Shown here piece by piece: positions 52,665 to 61,863 of a stretch of DNA of 64,000 nt (its first letter is position 1; every line of letters starts with the position of its first letter). Source of the stretch: Streptomyces sp. WM6378 (GTDB lineage: Bacteria; Actinomycetota; Actinomycetes; Streptomycetales; Streptomycetaceae); the NCBI RefSeq assembly GCF_001279695.1, contig NZ_LGDD01000287.1, forward strand, positions 1-64,000. Reading direction: 5' to 3'. Both the position numbers and the translations under genes were made by a program. Under the pieces are notes generated by a model that made no database searches, was not told the origin of the DNA, and saw only the letters and a program-made list of their open reading frames with translations.

Positions 52665-54533
52665 TCACGGCTCGACCACCCCCTCCGGGCACCCCGTCCC
52701 CCGGGGAATGCTGTACGGCGCGGCCACGTAATACGTGCCCGGTTTCGGGGCGAGGAGTTCGGTCCACTCGTCGCCCGAGGGCGTCATCGGGGCCTTGCGG
52801 AGGCAGCCGTTCGGGTTCGTGTACGTCTTCTGGCCGTGGCCGCGGAGTTTGGACTCCGGGGTCTCCTGCGGCGGCACGACCCCCTTGCCCTTCGCGTCGA
52901 CCAGCTTCAGCCAGGGCGAGTACGGGATGCGGATCAGGATCTTGCCCGGGGAGCGGACCTCGACCGTGACCTCGCCCTCGCCGGCGTGCTTGACCGTGGC
53001 GGGCGGGTCCGCCAGCGGGGTCGGGTTGTCGACCGCGAACAGGCGCCAGTGCTCGTTCGACCAGATCTGCTTCAGGTACGGCAGACCCTCCTTGATGAGC
53101 TTGCCCTCCTGGACGGCGCCGTTGACGTCGGCCGGGCCCAGCGGCAGCACCACGTAGCGCACCGCCCAGCGGTTCAGCCAGGCGTGGTAGTTGTCCGCGT
53201 TCAGGGTGTCGTCGTAGAACAGCGGGTTGCGCTGCATGTCCGCCTGACGGTTCCAGCCGCGGGCCAGGTTCACGTACGGGGTGAACGCCGAAGCCTCCCG
53301 GTGGCTGGAGGCGGGGACCACCTCGACCCGGCCGGTCTCCGCGTCGAGCCCCTGCAACTGGTCGACCAGCGGCGCCAGATCGCGCGCCCAGGTCGCGGCG
53401 GGGGCAGTGCTCACGATGTCGTCCACCGACTTGAAGCCGATCCACCCGTTGAGGCCGACGAAGGCCAGCAGCACCGCGTACCACTTGCGGGACTTCGGCA
53501 CCGTGTACGGGAGGGCCGCGAGCAGCACCACTCCGGCGAACAGCATCGCCATGCGCGTGATGTTCGAGCCGATCTGCGACTGGATCGCGAAGCACAGCAG
53601 CACCGCGACGCCGTACACCAGCGCCGCCGTGCGGACCGTCCGCCAGTCCTTCGGTACGAGGAAGAGGATGAGCAGCGCGAAAAGGAACGGGCCCGACGTC
53701 GTGGCCAGCGACATCGGCTGCGTACCCGAGAAGGGGAACAGCCACGCCGACAGGCCGACCACCACTACCGGCGGCAGGCCGATCACGTACGCGCCCGGGC
53801 GGCGCTTGTTCAGGAACAGCGCGGCCGCGACGAGGCCGAGGAACAGTCCGGCGACCGGGCTGCTCGCGGTGGCGAGCGCGGCACAGGGCGCGGCCACGGC
53901 CGCCTTCGGCCAGCGGTTCTCGCGCTTGTTGTGCGGCCAGCAGAACACCGCGGCCACCGCGCCGAGCGCGAACATCATGCCGAGCCCGAACGTCACCCGG
54001 CCCGACATCGCGTTGCACAGGAACGCGAACAGCGCGGCGAAAGAGCAGGCCAGCGGGTTGCGGACCGCCTTCACACGCACCAGGATCAGCGCGGTGAGCC
54101 CGGCCGACACGGTCCCGGCGATCATCATCGTCGTCCGCACGCCGAGCACCGTCATCAGATACGGCGAAACCACGCTGTACGAGACCGGGTGCATCCCGCC
54201 GTACCAGGCCAGGTTGTACGCGGACGTCGGGTGGCGGCCCACGAACTCGGCCCAGGCGTCCTGCGCCGCGAGGTCGCCGCCGCTGTTCGCGAAGAGGAAG
54301 AACCAGAGGACGTGGGTCACGGCCGCGGCCGCCGTCACGAACGCGACGGGGTGGCGCATCGGCCACGAGTCCGGGCTCAGCCCCGGTCCCGGTCCCATTC
54401 CGAGGCGTATTCGCGCCTTGGACCAGGGCGTGGTCCCTGTACTGGTCCCGGCCGGGCTCGTACCCGTGATCTCGGTCGTGCTCGTACTCGCGGTGCTGTC
54501 GGCGCGGGTGGGCGTCGGCTCAGCGGTGGTCAC
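52665..54533 (-). CDS. Multi-pass membrane protein, GT-C/PMT-like
   Basis: A 622-residue membrane protein. After a Thr/Ser/Pro-rich cytoplasmic leader, about 11 hydrophobic segments fill residues 65-350, followed by a 270-residue extracytoplasmic domain with WAVRYVVLPLG and LPYLKQIWSNEHWRLFAV, as in mannosyltransferase-type (GT-C) proteins. GTG 54533 follows GGGAGA. Its neighbour on the same strand is a D,D-carboxypeptidase, which fits a role in envelope glycan assembly. The family assignment is tentative. Confidence 0.7.
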   Translation of the reverse strand: MTTAEPTPTRADSTASTSTTEITGTSPAGTSTGTTPWSKARIRLGMGPGPGLSPDSWPMRHPVAFVTAAAAVTHVLWFFLFANSGGDLAAQDAWAEFVGRHPTSAYNLAWYGGMHPVSYSVVSPYLMTVLGVRTTMMIAGTVSAGLTALILVRVKAVRNPLACSFAALFAFLCNAMSGRVTFGLGMMFALGAVAAVFCWPHNKRENRWPKAAVAAPCAALATASSPVAGLFLGLVAAALFLNKRRPGAYVIGLPPVVVVGLSAWLFPFSGTQPMSLATTSGPFLFALLILFLVPKDWRTVRTAALVYGVAVLLCFAIQSQIGSNITRMAMLFAGVVLLAALPYTVPKSRKWYAVLLAFVGLNGWIGFKSVDDIVSTAPAATWARDLAPLVDQLQGLDAETGRVEVVPASSHREASAFTPYVNLARGWNRQADMQRNPLFYDDTLNADNYHAWLNRWAVRYVVLPLGPADVNGAVQEGKLIKEGLPYLKQIWSNEHWRLFAVDNPTPLADPPATVKHAGEGEVTVEVRSPGKILIRIPYSPWLKLVDAKGKGVVPPQETPESKLRGHGQKTYTNPNGCLRKAPMTPSGDEWTELLAPKPGTYYVAAPYSIPRGTGCPEGVVEP

Positions 54534-54732
54534 TGCGGCTCTCCCGCCTCACGCTGTCTCACCTGGCAAGCGCGACCGTGTGCATCTGCACATGGTCCGC
54601 GCGGAGGTTCCCCGAGGGTCTCCCCCGAGATTGTCCCCTGATTCCAAGGACGCCGTCCCCGCGTCCTCAGTTGCCCGAAGCTAGCACGGGGGCGCCCCGC
54701 AGGTCGGGGCGCCCTCGATGCGATCGGGGTGG

Positions 54733-57288
54733 TCAGCCCAGTCGGGTGAGCTTGTCGCCCGTGCCCGGTTCGGTCAGGGCGCTCTTCAGCTCGACCGGCG
54801 CGGTCAGCCTGCCGTTGCCCGAGCCGATGGACAGCTCGCCCACGACGGTGCCGGCCTTCGCCGAGTGCGGAACGGGCTTGCCGCCCGCGCCCAGCGTGAC
54901 GTCCACCTTCAGGCCCGGCCAGCCGACCGCCTTGAGGTCCTTGGCGGCGACCAGCGGGGTCTTCCCGCCGAGCCCGTCGTCGACGTACCCGACGACGTCG
55001 CCCTTCTTGACGACCGTCGCCGAGGTGACGGCCTTCTGCACGGCCTGGATCAGCGTGTAGCTGTTGCTGATCGCGGCCTTCAGCTTGTTGTCGAGGGTGG
55101 TGCCGGTGCGCTGGCCCATGACGATGCCGTAGATCCGCTGGTTCTTGCCGTCGACCACCGTGTCGGCCGACCACAGCAGATTGCCGCCGGCCGGGGTCGA
55201 GGAGCCGGTCTTGATGCCGCTGACACCCGGCTTGAGCAGGATCGTGTTGTTGTTGTAGATCATCGTGTCGATGCCCGGGATCTTGATCTGGGGCGTGTTG
55301 ACGATGCCGCGGAACACGTCGTTCTGCATGACGGCCTGGGCCAGCTTGAGCTGGTCGGTCGGCGTGGAGACCGTGGTCTCCTTCAGACCGCTCGGGTCGG
55401 TGTACGTGGTGCTGGTCATGCCGAGTTCCTTGGCGGCGTCGTTCATCTTCTGGATGAACGCCTCCTCGGATCCGGCGTCCCAGCGGGCCAGCAGACGGGC
55501 GGCGTTGTTGCCGGACGGGATCATCAGCAGTTCGAGCATCTGCTTCTCGGTGAACTGCTGGTCCTTGCGGATCGGCGCCGTCGACTCGTCGGGCTTCTTC
55601 GCGTCGTCCTCGGCCTGCTGGTCGACCGTGATCTTCTCGCCCTCCTGCTTCCCGGTTATCGGGTGGCCCTTGAGGATCACGTACGCGGTCATCGTCTTGG
55701 CCACGCTCGCCAGCGGCGCGGGCTTCTGCTCCCCGTGCGTACCGAGGCTGCCCACCCCGTCCACGGACACCGCCGACTGCCCCTCGGCCGGCCACGGCAG
55801 GTTCAGCGCGCCGCCGTCGAAGGTGTACGTCGCCGCCGAGGTCAGGGTCAGCTTCGGCGCCGGAAGCGGACGCAGGATCTGTACGACTGCAAAGACGATC
55901 AGGAGGAGCAGGACCAGCGGGGTCCAGATCTTGAACCGCCGCACCGTGGTGCGGACCGGGGTCTGCGGCGGGGGCGGGGTGTTCGTCAGCTCGGCGAGCA
56001 GATCGAGCGGGGGCTTCGGCGGGAGCGGCTGCTGCCGGGTCCGCTCGGCACGCTCGGGGATGGCCGCGGCGGGGCCGGGGCCGGCGGCCGGCGGCGGGGT
56101 GACCTTCGGCGCCTCGGGCTTCCTGACGGGGGCGTCGAGGCTGTTCGCCGGGGTGTTGAGGTTCTTGCCGGGGGCGGCCGTGCCCGCGCCCGCGTCGTCC
56201 GAGCGCAGCGGTATGAACTGGCTCGACCGCTTGCCGGTCCCCTCGCCGGCGGGCTCCCGCTTGGGCGCGGGCAGCTTGAGCATCGCGGTGGGCTGGTCGA
56301 CGGCGGGCGGCGCGGGGGCCTTGAAGACGGCGGTGGGCTGGTCGATTCCCTTGGGCTCGGCAGGCTTCGCACCGGCTTCGGACGGGCTCGATCCGTCGGC
56401 CTCGGAGGCGGAAGGCGCTGCCTTGGACTCGGCCTTCGCGGGGCTCGCCTTCGGCTCGGAGGGGGTCGGTCCGCCGGCCTCGGAGGGAGTCGCCTTGGCC
56501 CCCCAGGAGGTGGCTCGCGCGCCAGGGGCCGCGTCTACGCCGTCGGCCCGGTCGTCGTCCGGCTTGGCGTGGTCGGCCTTGGCGTCGCTGGGCTCCGCGT
56601 CAGCGGCGGTGGCCGCGTTGTCGGACGGCTCAGGCTTGGCGCCGGGGGTCGCGGGCGCGGGCTTGGCGCCGTCCGGCTTCGGGGCGGCTGCCTCGGTTTC
56701 GGTACCGCTGTCCTTGGACTCTTCCGGCTTGGCCTGATCCGCCTTGGGGGCGGCCGACTCGGTGGCCGAATTGGCGACCCGCTCGGGGCTGGCGGGCTCG
56801 GCGGGCTCGGCCTTCGGAGCCTCGGCCTTCGCGGCGTTCTCCGGCTCGGCCGGCTCAGCGGCCGCCTCCGGCTCGGAAGCCGCGTCCTCAGACACCGCCT
56901 CGTCCTTCGGGTCCGCCTCCTGGTCGACCCATGCCGCGACCGCCGCGCGGAGCCGGGAGTCGCCGTCCTCCTGGCGCGGGGCCCGGAAGACCGCGGTCGC
57001 CTGATCGACGCCGCCCGCCGCGGAAGCCGCAGCGGTCGAAGCCGACGCGGAGGCCGGACCGGAACCCGTACCGGCACCGGAGCCGGAACCATTCGCCGCC
57101 TTGGCGCCGTCCTCTCGGGCAGGGGCCCCGGAGGGGGACGGGGAGTGGGAGACAGCGATGCGCGGGTCGCGTTCGCTCGTAGTCGTCTCCCCCGACGACT
57201 GCTTCTGCTCCGACTTGTCGGGGGACTCGCCCGCCACCGATGCCTCCTCCAGACGCCGGGTGGCGTCATCCGAAACTGTCCGAACCAT
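54733..57288 (-). CDS. D-alanyl-D-alanine carboxypeptidase (S11) with long disordered N-terminus
   Basis: An 851-residue membrane-anchored penicillin-binding protein. Residues 1-445 are low-complexity (Ala, Glu, Lys, Pro, Ser) and contain three similar motifs, DQATAVFRAP, DQPTAVFKAP and DQPTAMLKLP. One membrane helix lies at about 448-470. The extracytoplasmic S11 domain has SVAK near 525, SGN near 592 and KTG near 692, all intact. It trims pentapeptides of peptidoglycan. Usual S11 enzymes are about 400 residues, so the cytoplasmic half is an added part, perhaps a kinase target or scaffold. Confidence 0.9.
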   Translation of the reverse strand: MVRTVSDDATRRLEEASVAGESPDKSEQKQSSGETTTSERDPRIAVSHSPSPSGAPAREDGAKAANGSGSGAGTGSGPASASASTAAASAAGGVDQATAVFRAPRQEDGDSRLRAAVAAWVDQEADPKDEAVSEDAASEPEAAAEPAEPENAAKAEAPKAEPAEPASPERVANSATESAAPKADQAKPEESKDSGTETEAAAPKPDGAKPAPATPGAKPEPSDNAATAADAEPSDAKADHAKPDDDRADGVDAAPGARATSWGAKATPSEAGGPTPSEPKASPAKAESKAAPSASEADGSSPSEAGAKPAEPKGIDQPTAVFKAPAPPAVDQPTAMLKLPAPKREPAGEGTGKRSSQFIPLRSDDAGAGTAAPGKNLNTPANSLDAPVRKPEAPKVTPPPAAGPGPAAAIPERAERTRQQPLPPKPPLDLLAELTNTPPPPQTPVRTTVRRFKIWTPLVLLLLIVFAVVQILRPLPAPKLTLTSAATYTFDGGALNLPWPAEGQSAVSVDGVGSLGTHGEQKPAPLASVAKTMTAYVILKGHPITGKQEGEKITVDQQAEDDAKKPDESTAPIRKDQQFTEKQMLELLMIPSGNNAARLLARWDAGSEEAFIQKMNDAAKELGMTSTTYTDPSGLKETTVSTPTDQLKLAQAVMQNDVFRGIVNTPQIKIPGIDTMIYNNNTILLKPGVSGIKTGSSTPAGGNLLWSADTVVDGKNQRIYGIVMGQRTGTTLDNKLKAAISNSYTLIQAVQKAVTSATVVKKGDVVGYVDDGLGGKTPLVAAKDLKAVGWPGLKVDVTLGAGGKPVPHSAKAGTVVGELSIGSGNGRLTAPVELKSALTEPGTGDKLTRLG

Positions 57289-57433
57289 GTACCAGTGTCC
57301 CGTGTGCCGGGTAGGACCCCCCGGCTAGACGAGAACGACATACCTGTCGGTTCCCGTACGAACCACCCAGGCGCTCTCGACAGATGAATGTGAGAGGGGT
57401 CACCCTGTCATTCATCCACGCGGGGAGGCATGG

Positions 57434-58186
57434 ATGGGCAGGAGCCGCAGAACTATTCCGGAAGAGCTGTTGCTGCTCGCTCTGGACCCGGCCACGGGTA
57501 CCACAGCGCAGCCGCAGTCGCTCGACCTCGGCCTCGCCGGAGCCCAGCTAGTGGAGCTGGCTCTGGCAGGACGGATAGCCCCAGACGGGGATCGTATCGC
57601 CGTGGTGATGGCACGGCCGACAGGAGATCCGACCTTGGACTCCGCACTGGAACTGCTGCGCAGGCGCGGCAGCCCGGTTCGGGCCGTCCACTGGATCGGC
57701 GGGCCCCGCCTCGGGCTCCGCCAGATTTACCTCGCGCACCTGGAGCGGTGCGGCATGGTCCATGCCGTGGCGGGCCAGATGTGCGGGGTGCTGCCGACGA
57801 CTCGCTACCAAGCGACGGACACGGCGATCAGCCGGGACATCAGGGCCCGGCTGGACAGTGCGATCCGCACCGGCGTACCGCCGGACCCGCGGACCGCGGC
57901 GCTTGCCGCGCTGGCCCACGCAGTCGGGCTCGGCAAGCACCTGTACCCCGGCAACGAGGGGCGTTCATCGCGCTCCCGTCTCAGGGACCTGATCAGGCAC
58001 GACCCGATGGGCGGTCTCGTCGCGCACGCCGTGATGGACGTCCAGAACGGTGTGGCCGCTCAGCCACGCCGAGGCGGCCAGGGCCCCGGCGCCGCGCCGG
58101 ACAACGGAAGCCGCCACGCAGCGGCGGCCGGCGTCCCGATGCAGCCGCACCACGGGGCGATGGCGAGGGCCGTGGCTCACCACTAG
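57434..58186 (+). CDS. GPP34 (GOLPH3/Vps74-like) family protein
   Basis: A 250-residue soluble protein of the GPP34 family. TIPEELLLLALDPATG at the start, LGLAGAQLVELALAGRI and RLDSAIRTG later are family features; the last 50 residues are a Pro/Gly/His-rich tail. In eukaryotes such proteins bind phosphoinositides at the Golgi; in Streptomyces they are many and of unknown role. ATG 57434 is preceded by GGGGAGG at 5 bases. A hairpin terminator follows at 58276. Confidence 0.88.
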   Translation: MGRSRRTIPEELLLLALDPATGTTAQPQSLDLGLAGAQLVELALAGRIAPDGDRIAVVMARPTGDPTLDSALELLRRRGSPVRAVHWIGGPRLGLRQIYLAHLERCGMVHAVAGQMCGVLPTTRYQATDTAISRDIRARLDSAIRTGVPPDPRTAALAALAHAVGLGKHLYPGNEGRSSRSRLRDLIRHDPMGGLVAHAVMDVQNGVAAQPRRGGQGPGAAPDNGSRHAAAAGVPMQPHHGAMARAVAHH

Positions 58187-58275
58187 CAGCACCGGCAGAA
58201 TCCGCATCACCAGTCGCACCGCAATACCGCCGCACCGTCGTCCCCATGACCCGGTTCGGGAGCCGCACCATGAAA

Positions 58276-58305
58276 CGCGCGGGGCTGTCCCAACAGCCCC
58301 GCGCG
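58276..58305 (+). terminator. Terminator after the GPP34 gene
   Basis: A perfect 13-bp stem, CGCGCGGGGCTGT/ACAGCCCCGCGCG, with a 4-base loop and TTTG after it. Confidence 0.8.
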
Positions 58306-58411
58306 TTTGCGTAGTCGCTGTGTGTGGCCATTTTCCAGCGCGCGCCCGGATGTTGGTGGCAGTCTGCAGAGCAGAAGAACAGAAAAGCCGTGAGCCGGAG
58401 GTGCGTTTCCC

Positions 58412-59281
58412 GTGGCGTCCAATGTCAATCCCACCGTCAGGCGGCGCCGACTGGGCCAGGAGTTGCGCAGACTCCGCGAGCTGAAAGGCATGACCGCCGA
58501 AGAGGTCGCCGAACGCCTGCTGGTGTCCCAGTCGAAGATCAGCCGCCTTGAGAACGGCCGCCGTTCCATCAGCCAGCGCGACGTACGCGATCTGTGCGGG
58601 GTGTACGAGGTCGAGGACCACCGCATCGTCGATTCACTGATGCAGATGGCCAAGGACTCCCGCCAGCAGGGCTGGTGGCACGCCTTCGGCGACATCCCGT
58701 ACAGCGTCTACATCGGCCTGGAGACGGACGCCGCGAGCCTGCGCGTCTACGATCCGCAGGTCGTCCCGGGCCTGCTCCAGACCCCGCAGTACGCGGAGGC
58801 CCTCATCGCGGGGGCGCTCCCGGAGACAGCCCCCACGGACGTCGAGAAACGGGTGAACGTCCGGTTGCGACGGCAGGAGCGGGTGCGGGCGGCGGAGAAC
58901 CCCCTGCGGCTGTGGGTGGTCATCGACGAGGCGGCGCTGCGCCGCCGGGTCGGCGACAAGCAATTGATGATCGACCAGCTGGAGTTCCTCATCGAGCGGT
59001 CCCAACTGCCCCATGTCACCGTGCAGGTACTGCCGTTCAGCATGGGCGCGCATCCGGGAATCAACGGCCAGTACGCGATTCTGGAATTTCCGGACGCCTC
59101 GGACTCAAGCGTCGTCTACATCGAGGGCGTCACCAGCGACCTTTACCTGGAAAAGGCCAATGATGTCCAGAAATACAGCGTGATGTACGAGCACTTGCGT
59201 GCACAGGCCCTGAATGTGGACCAGACCCGGGAATTCATTACCGGGATCGCGAAGGACTACGCCCGCGGCACGGCCGGCTGA
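58412..59281 (+). CDS. XRE family regulator with DUF5753
   Basis: A 289-residue regulator with an HTH_XRE domain (MTAEEVAERLLVSQSKISRLENGRR) and the C-terminal DUF5753 domain, recognisable from VVPGLLQTPQYAEAL, VIDEAALRR and the closing YEHLRAQALNVDQTREFI. GTG 58412 has GGAGG 10 bases upstream. It is followed by the DUF397 gene, a recurrent pair in Streptomyces (S. coelicolor SCO4441/SCO4442 type) in which the small protein counters the regulator. Control of development or antibiotic production is typical. Confidence 0.92.
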   Translation: MASNVNPTVRRRRLGQELRRLRELKGMTAEEVAERLLVSQSKISRLENGRRSISQRDVRDLCGVYEVEDHRIVDSLMQMAKDSRQQGWWHAFGDIPYSVYIGLETDAASLRVYDPQVVPGLLQTPQYAEALIAGALPETAPTDVEKRVNVRLRRQERVRAAENPLRLWVVIDEAALRRRVGDKQLMIDQLEFLIERSQLPHVTVQVLPFSMGAHPGINGQYAILEFPDASDSSVVYIEGVTSDLYLEKANDVQKYSVMYEHLRAQALNVDQTREFITGIAKDYARGTAG

Positions 59282-59455
59282 GAACTGAAGCGCGGCACCG
59301 TACACCCCTCGCCCACCGTGATGGAAGGCCCGGCCGGAATATGCCATCCGGTCGAGTGAATGGCCACCTCGTACCCCGGGACCTGCGAGTAGCGTCGATC
59401 ACGCCAACGAAGAACGTTGGCCGAGAACGACCAACTGGCAAGAACCGGAGCGAAC

Positions 59456-59659
59456 ATGGCCATTCTTCAGGGCGCCACGGACACCTGGACCAAGTCCTCG
59501 TACTCCACCGGAAACGGCGCATGTGTCGAAGTCAAGTCCCCCGAGATGCACGCCATCGCCGTGCGGGACTCGAAAGTCGTCGAGGGCCCCTCGATCGCCT
59601 TCGCCCCCGGCGCGTGGAACGCGTTCGTGGCCGAGGTGACCCGGGATTCCCTCAGCTGA
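59456..59659 (+). CDS. DUF397 family small protein
   Basis: A 67-residue DUF397 protein: TWTKSSYSTGNGACVEV then IAVRDSK and FAPGAWNAFVAEV are the family landmarks. GGAG lies 5 bases before ATG 59456. It is paired with the XRE/DUF5753 gene 174 bases upstream and probably acts as its partner or antagonist. A terminator at 59699 follows. Confidence 0.92.
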   Translation: MAILQGATDTWTKSSYSTGNGACVEVKSPEMHAIAVRDSKVVEGPSIAFAPGAWNAFVAEVTRDSLS

Positions 59660-59698
59660 CCACCACGACAGCCGACGTGATACCCGCATTACCGACAA

Positions 59699-59739
59699 GA
59701 GCCCTCTCGACTGGTCCGCCGTCCCGGCCGAGGGGGCTC
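59699..59739. terminator. Hairpin between convergent genes
   Basis: GAGCCCTCTCG and CGAGGGGGCTC form an 11-bp stem with one mismatch, between the DUF397 gene and the EthD-like gene. Confidence 0.6.
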
Positions 59740-59762
59740 GGCCACGTCCGCGCCCCCGGCCG

Positions 59763-60602
59763 CTAGCGGAGCTCGTCCACGTAGCGGTCGGTGCCCGGCA
59801 CGGTGGGAATGAACGGCGCCGCCAACTCCAGCCTCCCCAGGCCCGTTCCGGCGACCTCGGCGTCGAGACCCGTGAAGTGGTCCGCCCACACCTCCCTCGG
59901 ATCCCGCTCCAGGAACCACAGCAGCGTGAGCCGGGTGCCGACGCCCTCGACCTGCTTCACGTACGTCATGCGGTCGCCCGGCAGCGGCGTCGGCCGGAAC
60001 ACCGTCACCATCGCGGCGGGCCCCCCGGCGAGGCGCTTGGGCAGCTGCCGGGAGCGCAGCCACTCCAGCAACTCGGCCCGCGCCTCCGTGCTCTCGGCGT
60101 CGATGACCTCCAGGACGAGGCCCGCGTACGGGTGGTCCAGGGCGTGGTAGTCGCGCGGCCCCGCCGCGCCGTCGCGGTAGACGGTCGCCTCGTGGTCCTG
60201 GAACGCGGTGAAGACGTGGGTACGGTCCTGGTAGACCCGCCCGTCCCGGTTGAGCCGCTTGTTGATGCCGACGGTCCACTTCATGTGCTCGCCGTAGCGC
60301 CCGTCGGTGATCCAGTACGTGGAGAGGTAGCAGCCCGCGTTCACCGGCTGGGCGATCGCGGACTTCTCCGGGTAGCGCAGCTCCTGGAGTTCGCGGGTCG
60401 CCACCCAGCGGCGCCCCGCGTACATCCAGGGCATGGCCATCGCGCCGGCGTAGTAGTGGTCGTCCTCGTACCAGCGGTTGTACGCGTACTCATGGCCCGG
60501 GTGCGGCTCCACCATGGTGATCAGCGCGTGCCCCGGGCGCACCCCGTAGGGCCCCACCGACGCCAGCTCCGCGTAGGCCTCGGGCTGTGTGTCCTCCGTC
60601 AT
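59763..60602 (-). CDS. EthD-like (dimeric alpha-beta barrel) protein
   Basis: A 279-residue soluble protein. YAYNRWYEDDHYYAGAM is the N-rwYddeH signature of EthD/dabb-type proteins; a second similar ferredoxin-like unit appears after residue 160 (YAGLVLEVID), so the chain may hold two barrel halves. Signature positions suggest binding of a hydrophobic or aromatic substrate. It is divergent from the SDR gene across 81 bases containing a perfect palindrome, so the two are probably co-regulated and may act on the same substrate. Function is not proven. Confidence 0.65.
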   Translation of the reverse strand: MTEDTQPEAYAELASVGPYGVRPGHALITMVEPHPGHEYAYNRWYEDDHYYAGAMAMPWMYAGRRWVATRELQELRYPEKSAIAQPVNAGCYLSTYWITDGRYGEHMKWTVGINKRLNRDGRVYQDRTHVFTAFQDHEATVYRDGAAGPRDYHALDHPYAGLVLEVIDAESTEARAELLEWLRSRQLPKRLAGGPAAMVTVFRPTPLPGDRMTYVKQVEGVGTRLTLLWFLERDPREVWADHFTGLDAEVAGTGLGRLELAAPFIPTVPGTDRYVDELR

Positions 60603-60638
60603 GCCGCATCCCTTCCCTCCACCACCGGACGGACTTAC

Positions 60639-60655
60639 TCTGACGCCCCGTCAGA
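60639..60655. promoter_or_regulatory. Perfect 17-bp palindrome between divergent genes
   Basis: TCTGACG-CCC-CGTCAGA is fully symmetric and centred in the 81-base region between the EthD-like and SDR genes, as expected of a TetR-type operator controlling both. Confidence 0.65.
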
Positions 60656-60683
60656 AGAAGTGCCAGAGCCGGGAGGCGACCGG

Positions 60684-61466
60684 ATGTTGCTGAGTGGGAA
60701 GACCGTCATCGTGTCCGGGGTCGGGGCCGGGCTCGGGCACCAGGTCGCCGCGGCCGTCGTGCGCGACGGGGGCAACGCGGTGCTCGGCGCGCGCACCGGA
60801 GCCAACCTCGCGAAGTCGGCCGCCGAGATCGACCCGGACGGCGCCCACACCGCGCACGCGCCGACCGACATCACCGACGAGGCCCAGTGCGAGGCGCTCG
60901 CGGCGCTCGCCGTGGAACGCTTCGGCGGGATCGACGCGGTCGTCCATGTCGCCGCCTGGGACAGCTACTTCGGCGGGCTCCAGGACGCGGACTTCGCCAC
61001 CTGGCAGCAGGTCATCGACGTGAACCTGCTCGGCACCCTGCGCATGACGCGCGCCTGCCTGCCCGCGCTCAAGGCGCGCGGCGGCTCGGTCGTCGTGATC
61101 GGCACGCAGTCGTCGGTGGCGGCGCCCTCACAGGTCTGGCAGGCGGCGTACGCGGCCTCGAAGGGGGCGTTGACGTCCGCGATGTACTCCATGGCGCGCG
61201 AGCTCGGACCGGACCGGATCCGGGTCAACACGGTGCTGCCGGGCTGGATGTGGGGGCCGCCGGTGCAGGCGTACGTCCAGTTCACCGCGCACACCGAGGG
61301 GGTGCCCGAGGAGGAGGTGCTCGGGCGGCTCACCGAGCGGATGGCCCTGCCGGAGCTGGCCACGGACGCCGATGTCGCGGAGTCCGTGATCTTCCTGGCC
61401 TCGGACCGGGCCCGGGCGATCACCGGCCAGTCGCTGCTGGTGAACGCGGGCGAGCTGATGAGGTAG
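60684..61466 (+). CDS. SDR family oxidoreductase
   Basis: A 260-residue short-chain dehydrogenase. The cofactor loop reads SGVGAGLG instead of the usual TGxxxGIG, so it is a slightly divergent member; the NAG-like position is HVAAW; the catalytic Ser-Tyr-Lys triad is seen in GTQSSVA and YAASKGALTS. GGGAGG lies 7 bases before ATG 60684. It is divergent from the EthD-like gene with a perfect palindrome between. Substrate unknown. A strong terminator follows at 61517. Confidence 0.9.
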   Translation: MLLSGKTVIVSGVGAGLGHQVAAAVVRDGGNAVLGARTGANLAKSAAEIDPDGAHTAHAPTDITDEAQCEALAALAVERFGGIDAVVHVAAWDSYFGGLQDADFATWQQVIDVNLLGTLRMTRACLPALKARGGSVVVIGTQSSVAAPSQVWQAAYAASKGALTSAMYSMARELGPDRIRVNTVLPGWMWGPPVQAYVQFTAHTEGVPEEEVLGRLTERMALPELATDADVAESVIFLASDRARAITGQSLLVNAGELMR

Positions 61467-61516
61467 CACCGCCCATCAACTCACGTACAGAACAAGGCAG
61501 TTGCACCTGACTCTCT

Positions 61517-61548
61517 CGGCCGCACGGGACCCGCATCCCGTGCGGCCG
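61517..61548 (+). terminator. Terminator after the SDR gene
   Basis: A perfect 13-bp stem CGGCCGCACGGGA/TCCCGTGCGGCCG with a 6-base loop, followed by TTCG. Confidence 0.85.
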
Positions 61549-61723
61549 TTCGCGTGTGCAGGGAGTCCGATGCATGAAGTCCGATGTACGGAGCCCGACG
61601 AAGTGCCCCCATGGTGTGGCCCCCGTCACGTGCACGACAACACCCCTCGAAGCAAAGGGACGGCAAAATCGTTCGACTTTATGATCCGCGTTCATATCCG
61701 TGATCGCGAGATGTCTTGACCAT

Positions 61724-61739
61724 CCCCTTGGACAAGGGG
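61724..61739. promoter_or_regulatory. Palindrome upstream of the symporter gene
   Basis: CCCCTTG-GA-CAAGGGG is a perfect 16-bp palindrome, 124 bases upstream of the symporter ATG and just after a TTGACC (-35-like) at 61716. A repressor operator is likely. Confidence 0.5.
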
Positions 61740-61863
61740 TTCAATCCCCGAAGTCCCCGCTCCCGCACGGGGCGCCGCTGAGCCGGACGTACTGACGAAG
61801 AGCACCCGAGTTCATTGACGTCGCGCAGTGACGTTCACAAGGCGGACCCCTTGGAGGGGGCAC

